Shown here: one piece after another, positions 25,298 to 35,251 of the stretch
Position numbering within the stretch: position 1 is the stretch's first letter
Layout of the letters: the number at the start of each line of letters is the position of its first letter
Source of the DNA: Pseudobutyrivibrio sp. ACV-2
GTDB lineage: Bacteria > Bacillota > Clostridia > Lachnospirales > Lachnospiraceae
Reading direction: 5' to 3'
Length of the DNA stretch: 64,000 nt
NCBI RefSeq assembly: GCF_900107545.1
Contig: NZ_FNQZ01000007.1
Span: forward strand, 1-64,000
Notes under the pieces: generated by a model
What the model saw: the letters and a program-made list of their open reading frames with translations, nothing else
What the model was told of the DNA's origin: nothing
Database searches by the model: none
Program-made: the position numbers and the translations under genes

Positions 25298-26776
25298 ATG
25301 CCAGTATTTGATTTTGCCCAGGAAGAAAAGGAAAATGGAGAGTCGATAAAGACCTACACTACATTCAAATCAAACGAGCCAGATGCCTCACCAGAGAGAC
25401 CTATTTTAGTATTAAATGACAGCGATGGCAAAATGACTCATCATGTAAATGGAATATTTACTAATCCTATTAAAAGAAGCAGCTTCGAAGCAGAATCTGC
25501 CACAGGTGTGGTATCCACAGATATTTTAAAGGTGGACCTGCGATTTGTAGCCCTCATAGGCTGGCTTGGAGAAAACCATATCCCTGTCAGATTATCAGGT
25601 GCTAAGATAGAGGAAGGCTATGTTGTATACAAGATTCGTGAAACTGGTATAGGAAACGGCAAATTATCTTCAGAGGATGGCTTTTTGCAGTTTATGATGG
25701 AACGCCTTTTTGCATCAAATGCTCCGTCTGAGGAAGAACTTGATGAGGATGAAGCAGAAGATGGAGATGATATGAAGCTTACCAGCATTCAGTCCATCAC
25801 AGATTTCATTACCTGTGCCGGTAGAACATTTCCCGATAATATCAGACTTTGGGCTAGACGAAATCTGGCAGTGGCAAAGTCTGCTGAGGTTACCATCGAG
25901 GAACGACGCCATGCCCAGCGAGCACTTTCCATCATGACAAGCATCCAGTGGAAGAGTGACTATTTTGAAGCTATCGATCCGGTTGCTGCCAGAAAGATTC
26001 TTGATGAAGAATTATACGGACTTGAATCTGTAAAGCAGCGCATCATGGAGACAGTAATTCAGATTAACAGAACCCACACATTGCCTAGCTATGGTTTGCT
26101 TTTGTGCGGTCCTGCTGGTGTTGGTAAATCGCAAATCGCATATGCGGTAGCAAGAATCCTCAAGCTTCCTTGGACAACGCTTGATATGAGTTCTATCAAC
26201 GACCCTGAGCAGCTTACAGGAAGCTCAAGAATTTATTCCAATGCAAAGCCTGGAATTATCATGGAGGCATTTTCAAATTCAGGTACAAGCAATCTTGTGT
26301 TTATCATCAATGAGCTTGATAAAGCAAATTCTGGAAAGGGTAATGGAAACCCTGCCGATGTGCTTTTAACCCTTCTAGATAACCTTGGATTTACAGACAA
26401 CTACATGGAATGTATGATTCCTACAATTGGCGTTTATCCTATAGCTACGGCAAATGTTAAGGCTGATATTTCAGCACCTCTTATGTCACGATTTGCGGTT
26501 ATTGATATCCCGGATTATACAAGAGAAGAAAAGAAAGCAATCTTTAGAAATTTCTCTCTTCCAAAGGTGCTAAAACGTATTGGCATGTCACCAGAGGAAT
26601 GTCAGGTTACAGAGGATGGCCTCGATGCTGTGATGGAGAAATTTGTTATTTCAACCGGCATAAGAAACGTGGAACAGGCGGCTGAGCATTTAGCTGCAAA
26701 TGCTTTATATCAGATTGAAGTAGACGGAGTCAAGTCTGTGACTTTTGACCGAAAAGAGGTAGAGAATCTCTGTTAA
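25298..26776 (+). CDS. Lon-like AAA+ ATPase without protease domain
   Basis: 492 residues. A unique N-terminal part of about 150 residues ends in an acidic stretch (EEELDEDEAEDGDD). The AAA+ domain shows ELYGLESVKQRIMETV as in Lon, Walker A GPAGVGKS near 271, a Walker B variant FIINELDK, sensor 1 TAN and the SRF...IDIP segment. There is no Lon Ser-Lys peptidase domain. ATG 25298 is preferred because GGAGGA lies 7 bases upstream; ATG 25292 is only one base away. Probably a remodelling ATPase; its target is unknown. Monocistronic. Confidence 0.75.
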   Translation: MPVFDFAQEEKENGESIKTYTTFKSNEPDASPERPILVLNDSDGKMTHHVNGIFTNPIKRSSFEAESATGVVSTDILKVDLRFVALIGWLGENHIPVRLSGAKIEEGYVVYKIRETGIGNGKLSSEDGFLQFMMERLFASNAPSEEELDEDEAEDGDDMKLTSIQSITDFITCAGRTFPDNIRLWARRNLAVAKSAEVTIEERRHAQRALSIMTSIQWKSDYFEAIDPVAARKILDEELYGLESVKQRIMETVIQINRTHTLPSYGLLLCGPAGVGKSQIAYAVARILKLPWTTLDMSSINDPEQLTGSSRIYSNAKPGIIMEAFSNSGTSNLVFIINELDKANSGKGNGNPADVLLTLLDNLGFTDNYMECMIPTIGVYPIATANVKADISAPLMSRFAVIDIPDYTREEKKAIFRNFSLPKVLKRIGMSPEECQVTEDGLDAVMEKFVISTGIRNVEQAAEHLAANALYQIEVDGVKSVTFDRKEVENLC

Positions 26777-26797
26777 AAAATTACAAAAATTTTGACT

Positions 26798-26825
26798 AAT
26801 GGGGTTTACAAAGCCCCATTTTTTG
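26798..26825 (+). terminator. Terminator after the AAA+ gene
   Basis: AATGGGG/CCCCATT stem followed by TTTTTTG. Confidence 0.85.
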
Positions 26826-26873
26826 TGTTAAATTTTTCTTGTAATTCAAATTATATATTCAACTTTAAAGAAA

Positions 26874-27047
26874 GGAGAGCAGCTATGGATAAATCAGACA
26901 GTCACGGGCGATTATCTAGCGACGAGACATTTAATACGCATAGCAATTTAGCTGCTCTTTCACATATCTAAAGAGTAGTTTTCTAGTTGTGTTGTCAGTT
27001 AAGTGTCATCGTCTTTATTCCGTCATGGACCCGTTGACGCTTTTTTT
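26874..27047 (+). promoter_or_regulatory. mgtE leader with mutually exclusive hairpins and terminator
   Basis: AGAGCAGCTA (26876-26885) pairs perfectly with TAGCTGCTCT (26949-26958), sealing the start of a 28-codon leader. The same 3' segment CTGCTCTTT (26952-26960) can instead pair with AAAGAGTAG (26970-26978). A hairpin CGTCA/TGACG (27021-27039) followed by eight T lies between leader and mgtE. This is the form of an attenuator. I see no M-box (ykoK) magnesium riboswitch sequence. Confidence 0.55.
26885..26971 (+). CDS. mgtE leader peptide (28 aa)
   Basis: ATG 26885 has AAAGGAG 7 bases upstream; the peptide MDKSDSHGRLSSDETFNTHS... stops at TAA 26971. The stop codon lies inside the loop of the downstream alternative hairpin, so ribosome position would decide which hairpin forms. 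The peptide has an acidic start (MDKSD). Coding status is inference from spacing and RNA context. Confidence 0.5.
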   Translation: MDKSDSHGRLSSDETFNTHSNLAALSHI

Positions 27048-27070
27048 ATGCCTATAGTTCATGTGAAACT

Positions 27071-28459
27071 ATGGAACAGAAGGATTTATTAGAGGATAAC
27101 AAAACACAGGAAATTATCGACTTACTTCGCTCTAATATTAGTGCAGAACAGATGGTGGAGGCACTTGACGATTATCATGAAAATGATATCGCCGAGGCTT
27201 ACGAATCTCTGGAAACTGAGGATCGTCAGAGGCTGTTTGGCATATTAGGTGCGGAACGACTTTCTGAGATTTTCCCTTATATTGAAGATGTAGGTGAATA
27301 CTTAGCCGAGTTCAATCCTGAACAGGCTGCAGATGTCCTTGAAAACATGGACGCTGACGACGCTGTAGACGCCTTGGAAGACATTGAAGACGAAGAGCAG
27401 AGAGAAAAGCTCATCGAACTCATGGACAAGGATGCATCAGCAGATGTTCGATTGATTAATTCTTACGATGAAGATGAAATTGGTAGCATGATGACCACCA
27501 ACTTCATCGTTATCGCCGAGAATTTCTCAGTCAAGCAGGCCATGCGAGCTTTGATTTCACAGTCTAAGGACAACGACAATATTAATACAATTTATGTTGA
27601 GGACAAGGAGAAAAAATACGCAGGTGCCATTGAACTTCGCGATTTGATTCTAGCCCGCGCCGATACTCCGCTCCAGGATATCATAAGTCATAGCTATCCT
27701 AGCGTTCCTGCAGATGCTATCATTTCAGATACCATCGAAATGTTAAAGGATTATGCGGAGGACTCAATTCCAGTACTTAATCCAGATGGCGAGATTATCG
27801 GTGTTATCACAGCACAGGATATTATCGAGGCTGTAGATGATGAGATGGGTGAAGACTATGCTAAGTTGGCTGGTTTGACTGCTGAAGAGGATTTAAACGA
27901 ATCATTGCCAGAAAGTATCAAAAAGCGTATACCATGGCTTTTGTTATTATTGGGACTTGGGCTTGTTACCAGTTCAGTTATAGGTATCTTTGACAAGGTT
28001 GTGGCATCGGTTGCCATTGTTGTAGTTTTCCAGTCATTGATTTTGGACATGGCAGGAAATGTTGGAACACAGTCTCTGGCTGTTACCATTCGTGTCCTTA
28101 TGGATGAGGAAATATCCGGACTCGAAAAAGCTAAATTCGTACTTAAGGAAATGCGCGTTGGTGGCTCCAATGGAGCGATTTTAGGTGTACTTGCACTGTT
28201 TTTCGTTGCTGTTTATTTGCATTTTCTTAAGGGGTATATTTGGGCATCGGCCTTTAGAGTTTCCGGCATTGTTGGATTTTCCCTTTTTGTAGCAATGATT
28301 GTTTCAAGCTTTATCGGAACTATCATTCCTATTTTCTTCCACAAGATAAAGGTGGATCCTGCAGTAGCATCAGGCCCACTTATCACCACAGTTAATGATT
28401 TGGTTGCCGTTGTAACCTACTATGGTTTGGCAGGATTACTTCTGGTTGGCCATCTATAA
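27071..28459 (+). CDS. mgtE: Magnesium transporter MgtE
   Basis: 462 residues, family length. The N-terminal superhelical MgtE_N domain (EYLAEFNPEQAADVLENMDADDAVDAL) spans about 30-130, two CBS domains about 135-255 (GSMMTTNFIVIAENFSV; SIPVLNPDGEIIGVI), a plug helix, and five membrane helices from about 290 with the channel motif LDMAGNVGTQSLAVTIR and a Pro-Asp containing last helices. It lets Mg2+ in, gated by Mg2+ binding at N/CBS acidic residues. The ATG at 27071 has no clear ribosome site, which fits control by the leader. Confidence 0.95.
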   Translation: MEQKDLLEDNKTQEIIDLLRSNISAEQMVEALDDYHENDIAEAYESLETEDRQRLFGILGAERLSEIFPYIEDVGEYLAEFNPEQAADVLENMDADDAVDALEDIEDEEQREKLIELMDKDASADVRLINSYDEDEIGSMMTTNFIVIAENFSVKQAMRALISQSKDNDNINTIYVEDKEKKYAGAIELRDLILARADTPLQDIISHSYPSVPADAIISDTIEMLKDYAEDSIPVLNPDGEIIGVITAQDIIEAVDDEMGEDYAKLAGLTAEEDLNESLPESIKKRIPWLLLLLGLGLVTSSVIGIFDKVVASVAIVVVFQSLILDMAGNVGTQSLAVTIRVLMDEEISGLEKAKFVLKEMRVGGSNGAILGVLALFFVAVYLHFLKGYIWASAFRVSGIVGFSLFVAMIVSSFIGTIIPIFFHKIKVDPAVASGPLITTVNDLVAVVTYYGLAGLLLVGHL

Positions 28460-28470
28460 AATGATATTTT

Positions 28471-28520
28471 AATAGCCCTTGATATTGTTATACTTAATAA
28501 CAATATCAAGGGCTATTTTC
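28471..28520 (+). terminator. Terminator after mgtE
   Basis: A perfect stem of about 20 bp (AATAGCCCTTGATATTG...) with TTTTC tail. Confidence 0.9.
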
Positions 28521-28695
28521 ACACAATATACATAAAAATATACAAAATGTTGTAGAACTTACGCTTAAGATAGGATAAAATTAAATTATAGAAATCATCT
28601 TCTAGAAGAACACATCAGATAGAAATAACATAAGTTTGAAGTAGTCATTTATAGAAGCTCTGATTGAAAATTTAATAGGTAAGGAGTGTGGCCCT

Positions 28696-29979
28696 ATGAA
28701 GAAAAACTACGTCCTTGACACTAACATTCTAATCCACTGTCCTAGTGCACTGTTCGGTTTTGATGATAATAATGTTATCATCACCACTACAACACTTCAG
28801 GAATTGGATTCAAAGAAAACTGCCTACGCAGGGGTAGGTTATGGCGCCAGAGAGACAATTCGTAACATCGAATCGATTGAGGGGGACTATGCTCAGGGGG
28901 TTCTGATGCATAATGGTGGAACCTTCAAAATTGCCAAAGAATCTGAATTTGAAAAGCTGGTTCCAGCAGAATATACGCTTGACCGCCCAGACAATAGAAT
29001 AATAAATGGTGTTCTTGCAATCGCGAAAATGAGCGATTTGGAAACCATACTTGTTACTAATGATATTTCCATGAGAATCAATGCTACAATGTGTGGCTGT
29101 GTGGTACAGGGCTACCACAATGAAATGATTCTTGACAATGAGAACTATACAGGACGTAGGGATATCACCAGTGAGGATATAGAAAGTCCATTTAATAAGG
29201 GCTTTATCGATAATGAATTTGGAATCTGTAAAGAGGGAAGTAATTCAGCTCTATACACATTTAAAGCTGATGGCTGGCATCTTCTTAAAGACAGAGATTA
29301 TTACACACCATATTGCCAGCCAAGAAACGTAGGACAGAGATTTGCATTATATGCACTTCTTGCCAGCCCGGAGGATTTACCGCTTGTAATATTAAAGGGA
29401 AGTGCAGGTACAGCCAAAACCTTCCTTTCACTTGCAGCAGGCCTTCAGGGATATTATCACAATGGATTCGATAGAATCATGATTACCAGGAGCAATACGT
29501 TATCTGACAACGATTTAGGCTTTTTGCCAGGTGACCTTGAAGAAAAGATGACTCCTCTTATCGCTCCATTCATGGATAACCTTCAAGTCTTACTTAAGGG
29601 GCAGAACGAGGAAAAGGAGCAGGTAAAGCTTCAGATTGATGATATGTTTGAGACGGGGATTATTGAAATCTGTTCACTAGCCTATATGAGAGGTCGTTCT
29701 CTTGTTAATTCTTTTATAATTGTTGATGAAGCTCAAAACTGTACTATTGGACAGATTCTTGAAATTATTACAAGAGCAGGAAAGGGTTCAAAGGTTGTAC
29801 TTCTTGGAGATCCAGACCAGATAGATTCACCAAAGCTTGATAGAAAAAATAATGGACTATCTTTTGCAGCTGAGAGAATGAAGGGTTCAAGCCTATGTGC
29901 TCAGATTACCTTTGATGAAAGCGAAACTGTTAGAAGTCCACTTGCAGCAGAAGGCGCAAAGCGTCTTGTTATTAAATAA
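28696..29979 (+). CDS. PIN-PhoH family ATPase/nuclease
   Basis: 427 residues. An N-terminal PIN nuclease domain (MKKNYVLDTNILIH, ELD, VTNDISMR; acidic residues present) spans about 1-140 and a PhoH ATPase domain about 205-427, with Walker A GSAGTAKTF near 235, Walker B SFIIVDEAQN and LLGDPDQID. PhoH2-type proteins unwind and cut RNA. ATG 28696 follows AAGGAG. Monocistronic, with a bidirectional terminator downstream. Confidence 0.9.
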   Translation: MKKNYVLDTNILIHCPSALFGFDDNNVIITTTTLQELDSKKTAYAGVGYGARETIRNIESIEGDYAQGVLMHNGGTFKIAKESEFEKLVPAEYTLDRPDNRIINGVLAIAKMSDLETILVTNDISMRINATMCGCVVQGYHNEMILDNENYTGRRDITSEDIESPFNKGFIDNEFGICKEGSNSALYTFKADGWHLLKDRDYYTPYCQPRNVGQRFALYALLASPEDLPLVILKGSAGTAKTFLSLAAGLQGYYHNGFDRIMITRSNTLSDNDLGFLPGDLEEKMTPLIAPFMDNLQVLLKGQNEEKEQVKLQIDDMFETGIIEICSLAYMRGRSLVNSFIIVDEAQNCTIGQILEIITRAGKGSKVVLLGDPDQIDSPKLDRKNNGLSFAAERMKGSSLCAQITFDESETVRSPLAAEGAKRLVIK

Positions 29980-30025
29980 GTAATTATATGGTTGATACTT
30001 GTATCATTATATAATCCTCCTTTCA

Positions 30026-30063
30026 AAAAGGGCCCAGACAATCGTCTGGGCCTAGGTTCTTTT
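30026..30063. terminator. Bidirectional terminator between PhoH and chemoreceptor
   Basis: GGCCCAGAC-AATC-GTCTGGGCC perfect stem, with A-rich left and T-rich right flanks, between convergent genes. Confidence 0.85.
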
Positions 30064-31808
30064 TATGCTATTTTGCTTTCTTCATTTTCAATCGTAAAGA
30101 AATTCATTTTTTCATTTAAGGCGACTGCCAAATCTTTAAGCTCTGAGGCAGCCTGATCAATCATAGCAAATGTAGTGTTAAGCTCTTCCATAGAAGCAGT
30201 TGTCTCCTGAGAAGATGCTGCATTCTGCTGAGAGATAGCTGAAAGTTCTGAAATAATATCATTAAAGCTTGTCTTAAGGTTGTTTAAGAGGATAGTCTTA
30301 TCTGCAATAGTCTTTGTGCTGATATCCACGTTATTTACATTTTGAACAACGCCGTCAAGATCGCTTTTTGTAGTGCTGAGCTGAGTGTTCTGCTGATTGA
30401 ATGCATGATTAAGCTTTTCGATAGTTTCAACACTCATCTGAGATTCTTTGACAAGATTATCTACAATGCTGTTGATTGAAACAGCGGCATCCTTTGATTG
30501 AACAGCGAGTGTACCAATCTCTGAAGCTACAACTGCAAATCCTCGTCCGTATTCACCGGCACGTGCAGCTTCAATTGAAGCATTTAATGAAAGAAGGTTT
30601 GTCTGATCAGAAATAGAGGTAATTGCACTAGATGCTTCTGCTATATTTTTTACAGCTTCATTTGTAGCCTGAATCTGAGTATGAATATCAGACATAGCCT
30701 GCATTACCTGTTCATTTTGAACCATGAGCTCGTTTATTGCATCAACAGTATGGTTTGCATCCTCAAGCATTTCTGTAGCAGCTTTTGAAAGCTCTTTAAC
30801 GCTTGAAGTAATATCCTCAATGCTTTCACCCATTTCGATTGTATTAGAAAGTGAATTTTCTACATTTTCAGCCTGTGCTACAGCACCCTTGCTGATATCT
30901 TCTACAGCATTAGCTACCTGATCTGCCACCTGAAGAGCAGTACCAGCAGATGATGCAAGGTTTTCACCAGACTTTGTTACTTCATTTGAAAGGTCAAGTG
31001 TAGTCTGGATAACATCCTGAAGCTTGTCTCTAAGCTCCGCAGAACTTTCAGCGATTACACCGAGCTCATCGGTTCTGTCAAATGTATCATCTTCGATATA
31101 GAAGGAAAGCTTGCCATCCTCCAATTTCTTCAATCCATCTACAATATCCTGAATATTTTTAGTAGTCTTTACAATCATCCAGTGACCAATGATTAAGTCA
31201 AGTACAGCAAAGAATAGGAATACACCGATTAATGTCATCTGAGCTCTAAACATAGCAGCTTTAACAGCATCGGTCTCGCGGCCTGCGAATATCATACCTA
31301 CGATTGAACCATCTGCATTTTTAAGTGGAAGGTAATAAGCGTACCATTTGCTGTCACTACCATCTATCTTAACGTTTGTAGCAAGATATGATTCGCCACC
31401 ATTAAGAACCTTCTCGACCACAGTTGCTGAAGCCTGTGTTCCTTCCATTCGTGCTCCTGTTGAGGAATCTACCAGGGATGTAATATATCTTGTATCACCA
31501 TAGAATACAGTGAAATTAACACCTGTCTTTTCATGGAGGGAATCAATCTGTGCCTGGAAGTCATCGTGGAGTGCATAATTACCTTTTAATATATTTCCTG
31601 AAGATGTTACAGACCAGTCACCTTCCCATTCGTTGTTAAGCTCATCCTGAACAAACAAAGCAGAGGTATAAAGCTCATCTGCGAATGAGTCATAATAAGC
31701 TTTCTGTATATAAGTCAATCCAACTGCTGATAAAGCAAAAGCCATTAAAATAGCAAGAAGTGTTGCGAAATGTAAAACTTTTCGAACTAATTTTTTATTT
31801 TTTTTCAT
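30063..31808 (-). CDS. Methyl-accepting chemotaxis protein with Cache-type sensor
   Basis: 581 residues from ATG 31808, preceded by GGAAAGGG; the longer frame to 31844 lacks a ribosome site. It has a transmembrane helix near 12-36, an outside single Cache domain ([22 protein letters not shown]-type [21 protein letters not shown]) near 36-190, a second helix near 194-214, HAMP, and a signalling tip [20 protein letters not shown]. It stands alone between terminators, away from other chemotaxis genes. Confidence 0.93.
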   Translation of the reverse strand: MKKNKKLVRKVLHFATLLAILMAFALSAVGLTYIQKAYYDSFADELYTSALFVQDELNNEWEGDWSVTSSGNILKGNYALHDDFQAQIDSLHEKTGVNFTVFYGDTRYITSLVDSSTGARMEGTQASATVVEKVLNGGESYLATNVKIDGSDSKWYAYYLPLKNADGSIVGMIFAGRETDAVKAAMFRAQMTLIGVFLFFAVLDLIIGHWMIVKTTKNIQDIVDGLKKLEDGKLSFYIEDDTFDRTDELGVIAESSAELRDKLQDVIQTTLDLSNEVTKSGENLASSAGTALQVADQVANAVEDISKGAVAQAENVENSLSNTIEMGESIEDITSSVKELSKAATEMLEDANHTVDAINELMVQNEQVMQAMSDIHTQIQATNEAVKNIAEASSAITSISDQTNLLSLNASIEAARAGEYGRGFAVVASEIGTLAVQSKDAAVSINSIVDNLVKESQMSVETIEKLNHAFNQQNTQLSTTKSDLDGVVQNVNNVDISTKTIADKTILLNNLKTSFNDIISELSAISQQNAASSQETTASMEELNTTFAMIDQAASELKDLAVALNEKMNFFTIENEESKIA

Positions 31809-32096
31809 TGTTAACCCTTTCCGATAAAATTTCAATAATAACACAAAAACAATGACAACTTTTATAATATACTTTCAGTAAGGTGAAATTATATAGGGTA
31901 CAATAGAAAATTACAATACAAAGTTATGGAAATATATAGAATTTGATATTGTGCATAATATGTAACTTTGTACACACTGATTTGTTGTACATGCTAGTCA
32001 AAGGAATATTTTATATTATTGACGCTCAGTTTCATTTGGTGATAATTATGTGTATACTGAATACATAGAAGTTATAACTTTTAAGGGGGGATAGTG
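31809..32096. other. Divergent intergenic region
   Basis: About 290 bp between divergent genes, strongly AT-rich. A TTGACG at about 32019 is followed 18 bp later by TAATTA, a possible promoter for the DUF4349 gene. I see no structured RNA. Confidence 0.35.
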
Positions 32097-33098
32097 ATGA
32101 AAAGAAAATTCTTGTGGGTTTTACTTGCAGCAGTGGTTGTTTTCTCAACAGGATGTGGTGATTCTTATGAAGAGTCTTCCGATTCTGGCTCCACGTCTTC
32201 TTTTTACCAGACTGACAATACTGGATGGGAAGAAGGTAATAGCTTTGATTATAATGAAGAAAAAGCAGCTGGGGTAGAAGAAGTATCTGATGCTTCCACA
32301 GAAGAAAGCGGCGGGCTTGACGGCTATGATATGAGCCGAAAAATAGTATATACATCAAACGTTTCCATTGAATCCAAGAAGTTCGATGAGGATATAGCTT
32401 CCATACAAAAGCTAGTGAATTCCTCTGGTGGCTATTTTGAAAGCACATCTCAAAGCGGTAGCCTGGAATATGGGAACAGATACGCCAGCTTTACTGCTAG
32501 AATTCCATCGAGAAATTACACTGATTTTATGAACAGTGTAGGCAGTATTGGCTCCCTTACCCAGAAAACTGAAAATGTCGAAGATATTACATCTAGCTAC
32601 GTGGATGTTCAGGCCAGATTAAAAAGTCTTGATAAAAAGCTTAAGAGACTGCAGGAGCTTGAAGATAATGCTGAGACTATAGAGGATTTGCTTGCGATAG
32701 AAGACAGGATAAACAGTGTTCAATATGATATTGAAAATTATACGGCTCAGAAGAGGTTGTATGATGATAAGGTGGATTATTGCACGGTATCAATTAATGT
32801 AGATGAGGTGGCAACTTATTCTGAAGTGAAAAAAGATACCGCCTGGAACAGATTCGCTGAAGCTTTTACCAATTCTTTTGCAGGTTTTATAGCTTTTCTA
32901 CAATGGCTGGTGATTGCATTTATATATGCGTTGCCATATGTGTTAGTGGCCGCGGTGATATTAATTATTGTTTTGATTGTAACCCATAAGAAGAGAGCTG
33001 CGCTTAAAAATAAGAAAAAAGAAATTAAAGATAATACTCAGGTGAAAAATCAAAATAAGGAATATAGTGGTCCTAAATATAGTGAAGATGATAATTGA
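32097..33098 (+). CDS. DUF4349 lipoprotein
   Basis: 333 residues. A lipoprotein signal ends VFSTGCG, then a Ser/Glu-rich linker, and the DUF4349 domain (RKIVYTSNVSIESKKFDEDIASIQKLVNSSGGYFES; ARIPSRNYTDFMNSVGSIG; a long coiled coil KSLDKKLKRLQELED). One C-terminal membrane helix (IYALPYVLVAAVILIIVLIV) and a Lys-rich tail follow, so it would be anchored at both ends. Function unknown. ATG 32097 follows GGGGGG. Confidence 0.85.
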   Translation: MKRKFLWVLLAAVVVFSTGCGDSYEESSDSGSTSSFYQTDNTGWEEGNSFDYNEEKAAGVEEVSDASTEESGGLDGYDMSRKIVYTSNVSIESKKFDEDIASIQKLVNSSGGYFESTSQSGSLEYGNRYASFTARIPSRNYTDFMNSVGSIGSLTQKTENVEDITSSYVDVQARLKSLDKKLKRLQELEDNAETIEDLLAIEDRINSVQYDIENYTAQKRLYDDKVDYCTVSINVDEVATYSEVKKDTAWNRFAEAFTNSFAGFIAFLQWLVIAFIYALPYVLVAAVILIIVLIVTHKKRAALKNKKKEIKDNTQVKNQNKEYSGPKYSEDDN

Positions 33099-33148
33099 TT
33101 ATAAATTTAAATTACTAATTAGTAATAATAGCTGAAGCTGACTAAAGT

Positions 33149-33180
33149 AGGTCTAGGACGTTGCCCTAGACCTTATTTTT
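33149..33180 (+). terminator. Terminator after the DUF4349 gene
   Basis: AGGTCTAGG/CCTAGACCT stem followed by TATTTTTTG. Confidence 0.85.
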
Positions 33181-33231
33181 TGCTATTATTAGAAATTGGT
33201 TAAATGTAATTATGATTTAATAGGAGATACT

Positions 33232-33780
33232 ATGAGAATAGGAACAGGTTATGATGTACATAAGCTGGTAGAAGGTCGAGACCTTATTATTGGTGGTGTT
33301 AAAATAGACCACACTTTAGGGCTTCTTGGTCATTCTGATGCGGATGTACTTTTACATGCTATATCAGATGCTGTTCTTGGAGCAGCTGGACTTAAGGATA
33401 TAGGTGCTCATTTTCCAGATACAGACCCTAAGTATAAGGGGGCCGATTCTAAAAAGCTTTTAGAAGAGGTTAGAGAGCTGGTTATGGATAAAGGTTATGT
33501 GGTAGGCAATGTTGATGCGACTGTTATCGCGCAAAAGCCAAAGCTTCGTCCATACATTGAGCAAATGGAGGAAAACGTTGCCAGGTGTTTAGGCATCGAT
33601 GTAGATCAGGTAAATATAAAGGCTACTACTGAGGAACACTTAGGCTTCACAGGTCGTGAAGAAGGAATCAGCGCTCAGGCTGTATGTTTACTTTATGAAT
33701 TTTACGACGGAAGTAACGTGGTTTTTGACAGCGGGCGTAGTTGTGAAAGCTGCGGAGGCTGCGCACGTAAAAAAGACTAA
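33232..33780 (+). CDS. ispF: 2-C-methyl-D-erythritol 2,4-cyclodiphosphate synthase
   Basis: Catalyses ring closure of CDP-ME 2-phosphate to MEcPP in the MEP isoprenoid pathway. Metal ligands are in GYDVHKL (Asp8, His10) and the [16 protein letters not shown] segment; the [21 protein letters not shown] end is typical. ATG 33232 follows AGGAGA. The protein is 182 residues, about 25 longer than usual: the extra end contains [12 protein letters not shown], a metal-binding-looking cysteine cluster. It heads the ispF-cysS-mrnC-rlmB-sigH block. Confidence 0.95.
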   Translation: MRIGTGYDVHKLVEGRDLIIGGVKIDHTLGLLGHSDADVLLHAISDAVLGAAGLKDIGAHFPDTDPKYKGADSKKLLEEVRELVMDKGYVVGNVDATVIAQKPKLRPYIEQMEENVARCLGIDVDQVNIKATTEEHLGFTGREEGISAQAVCLLYEFYDGSNVVFDSGRSCESCGGCARKKD

Positions 33781-33832
33781 AGATTATAATGAGCATTTGT
33801 TACCGTAATAAATGCGGACTAGGAGATACATA

Positions 33833-35251
33833 ATGTTTAAATTTTACAACACTTTATCAAGAACTGTAGAGGAATTCCATCCAAATGAAGAAGGCAAGGT
33901 TTCAATGTACACCTGTGGCCCTACAGTTTACCATTTTGCACACATTGGAAACATTCGTACATATATCATGCAGGATGTTCTTTTAAAGTCACTTGAGTAT
34001 GCAGGCTATGATGTTAAGCGTGTCATGAATATCACAGATGTTGGACATCTTGCATCAGATGCTGATACTGGTGAAGATAAGATGGTAGCAGGTGCTAAGC
34101 GTGAGCATAAGACTGTAATGGAGATTGCAAAGTTCTATACTGATGCTTTCTTTAAAGATTTTGATGCTGTAGGAAACAAGCGCCCAGACGTGGTTGAACC
34201 AGCAACAAATTGCATTCCTGAATTCATTCATATGGTAGAGACTCTTTTAGAAAAGGGTTATGCATATCTTGCAGGTGGAAATGTTTATTTTGATACCAGT
34301 AAATTAGAGGATTATTATGTGTTCTCTTCATCAGTTGAAAAGGAAGCCCTTGAGGTAGGTGTTCGTGATGATGTAGAAGAGGATACCAATAAAAAGAATA
34401 AGACTGACTTTGTTCTTTGGTTTACAAAATCAAAGTTTGAGGACCAGGCTCTCAAGTGGGATAGCCCATGGGGCGTTGGTTACCCAGGCTGGCACATTGA
34501 ATGCTCATGCATTTCTATGAAGCATCTTGGGGAATATATCGATATCCATTGCGGTGGTGTTGACAATATCTTCCCACATCACACAAACGAGATAGCTCAG
34601 TCTGAAGCTTATCTTGGACACAAGTGGTGCAACTACTGGTTCCACAGCAACCATCTTAATGACCAGTCAGGAAAAATGTCAAAGTCTAAGGGAGCAATCC
34701 TTACAGTTTCAGTACTTCAGGAAAAAGGCTACGACCCTCTTGTATACAGATTCTTCTGCTTACAGTCTCATTACCGTAAGCCACTTGTATTCTCTTATGA
34801 GAATCTTGACAATGCAGTAGTGGCATACAACAAAATCGTAAAGCGCGTTTCAGAGCTTAAGGCTGAAGGTACTGTAGATGAGTCAGTTAAGACTGAATTT
34901 GAAAACAAATTCCGTGAAGCTGTTTCAAATGATCTTAACACATCAATGGCTGTAACAATCCTTTATGATGCTCTCAAAGCAGATACAAACGACGCTACAA
35001 AGCTTGCTATAATTGAAAGCTTTGACAGAGTACTTTCCCTTGATTTAATCGGACACGCTAAAGCGCTTTCAGAAGCTGGTACATCAGTAGACTCAGAGTT
35101 TGAGGCTTTCATCAATGATGCGATTGCTCGCCGTGCTGAGGCTAAGAAGGCTAAGGATTTTGCAACAGCAGATGCCATCCGTGATGAGCTTTTAGCAAAG
35201 GGTGTTGAAATAAAGGATACTCGTGAAGGAGTAGTATGGAAGCTGGTTTAA
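33833..35251 (+). CDS. cysS: Cysteinyl-tRNA synthetase
   Basis: 472 residues, class I synthetase. It has the zinc-binding TCGPTVYHFAHIGNIRTY with the HIGH-like HIGN, WHIECSCIS, the zinc histidines in GGVDNIFPHHTNE and the KMSKSKG loop. It charges tRNA-Cys. ATG 33833 follows AGGAGA. The gene overlaps mrnC by 16 bp, as in other Firmicutes. Confidence 0.97.
   Translation: MFKFYNTLSRTVEEFHPNEEGKVSMYTCGPTVYHFAHIGNIRTYIMQDVLLKSLEYAGYDVKRVMNITDVGHLASDADTGEDKMVAGAKREHKTVMEIAKFYTDAFFKDFDAVGNKRPDVVEPATNCIPEFIHMVETLLEKGYAYLAGGNVYFDTSKLEDYYVFSSSVEKEALEVGVRDDVEEDTNKKNKTDFVLWFTKSKFEDQALKWDSPWGVGYPGWHIECSCISMKHLGEYIDIHCGGVDNIFPHHTNEIAQSEAYLGHKWCNYWFHSNHLNDQSGKMSKSKGAILTVSVLQEKGYDPLVYRFFCLQSHYRKPLVFSYENLDNAVVAYNKIVKRVSELKAEGTVDESVKTEFENKFREAVSNDLNTSMAVTILYDALKADTNDATKLAIIESFDRVLSLDLIGHAKALSEAGTSVDSEFEAFINDAIARRAEAKKAKDFATADAIRDELLAKGVEIKDTREGVVWKLV

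Noticed and set aside
26830-27070. M-box (ykoK) magnesium riboswitch before mgtE
   Set aside because: The conserved M-box core was not seen; the region instead has a short frame and switching hairpins.
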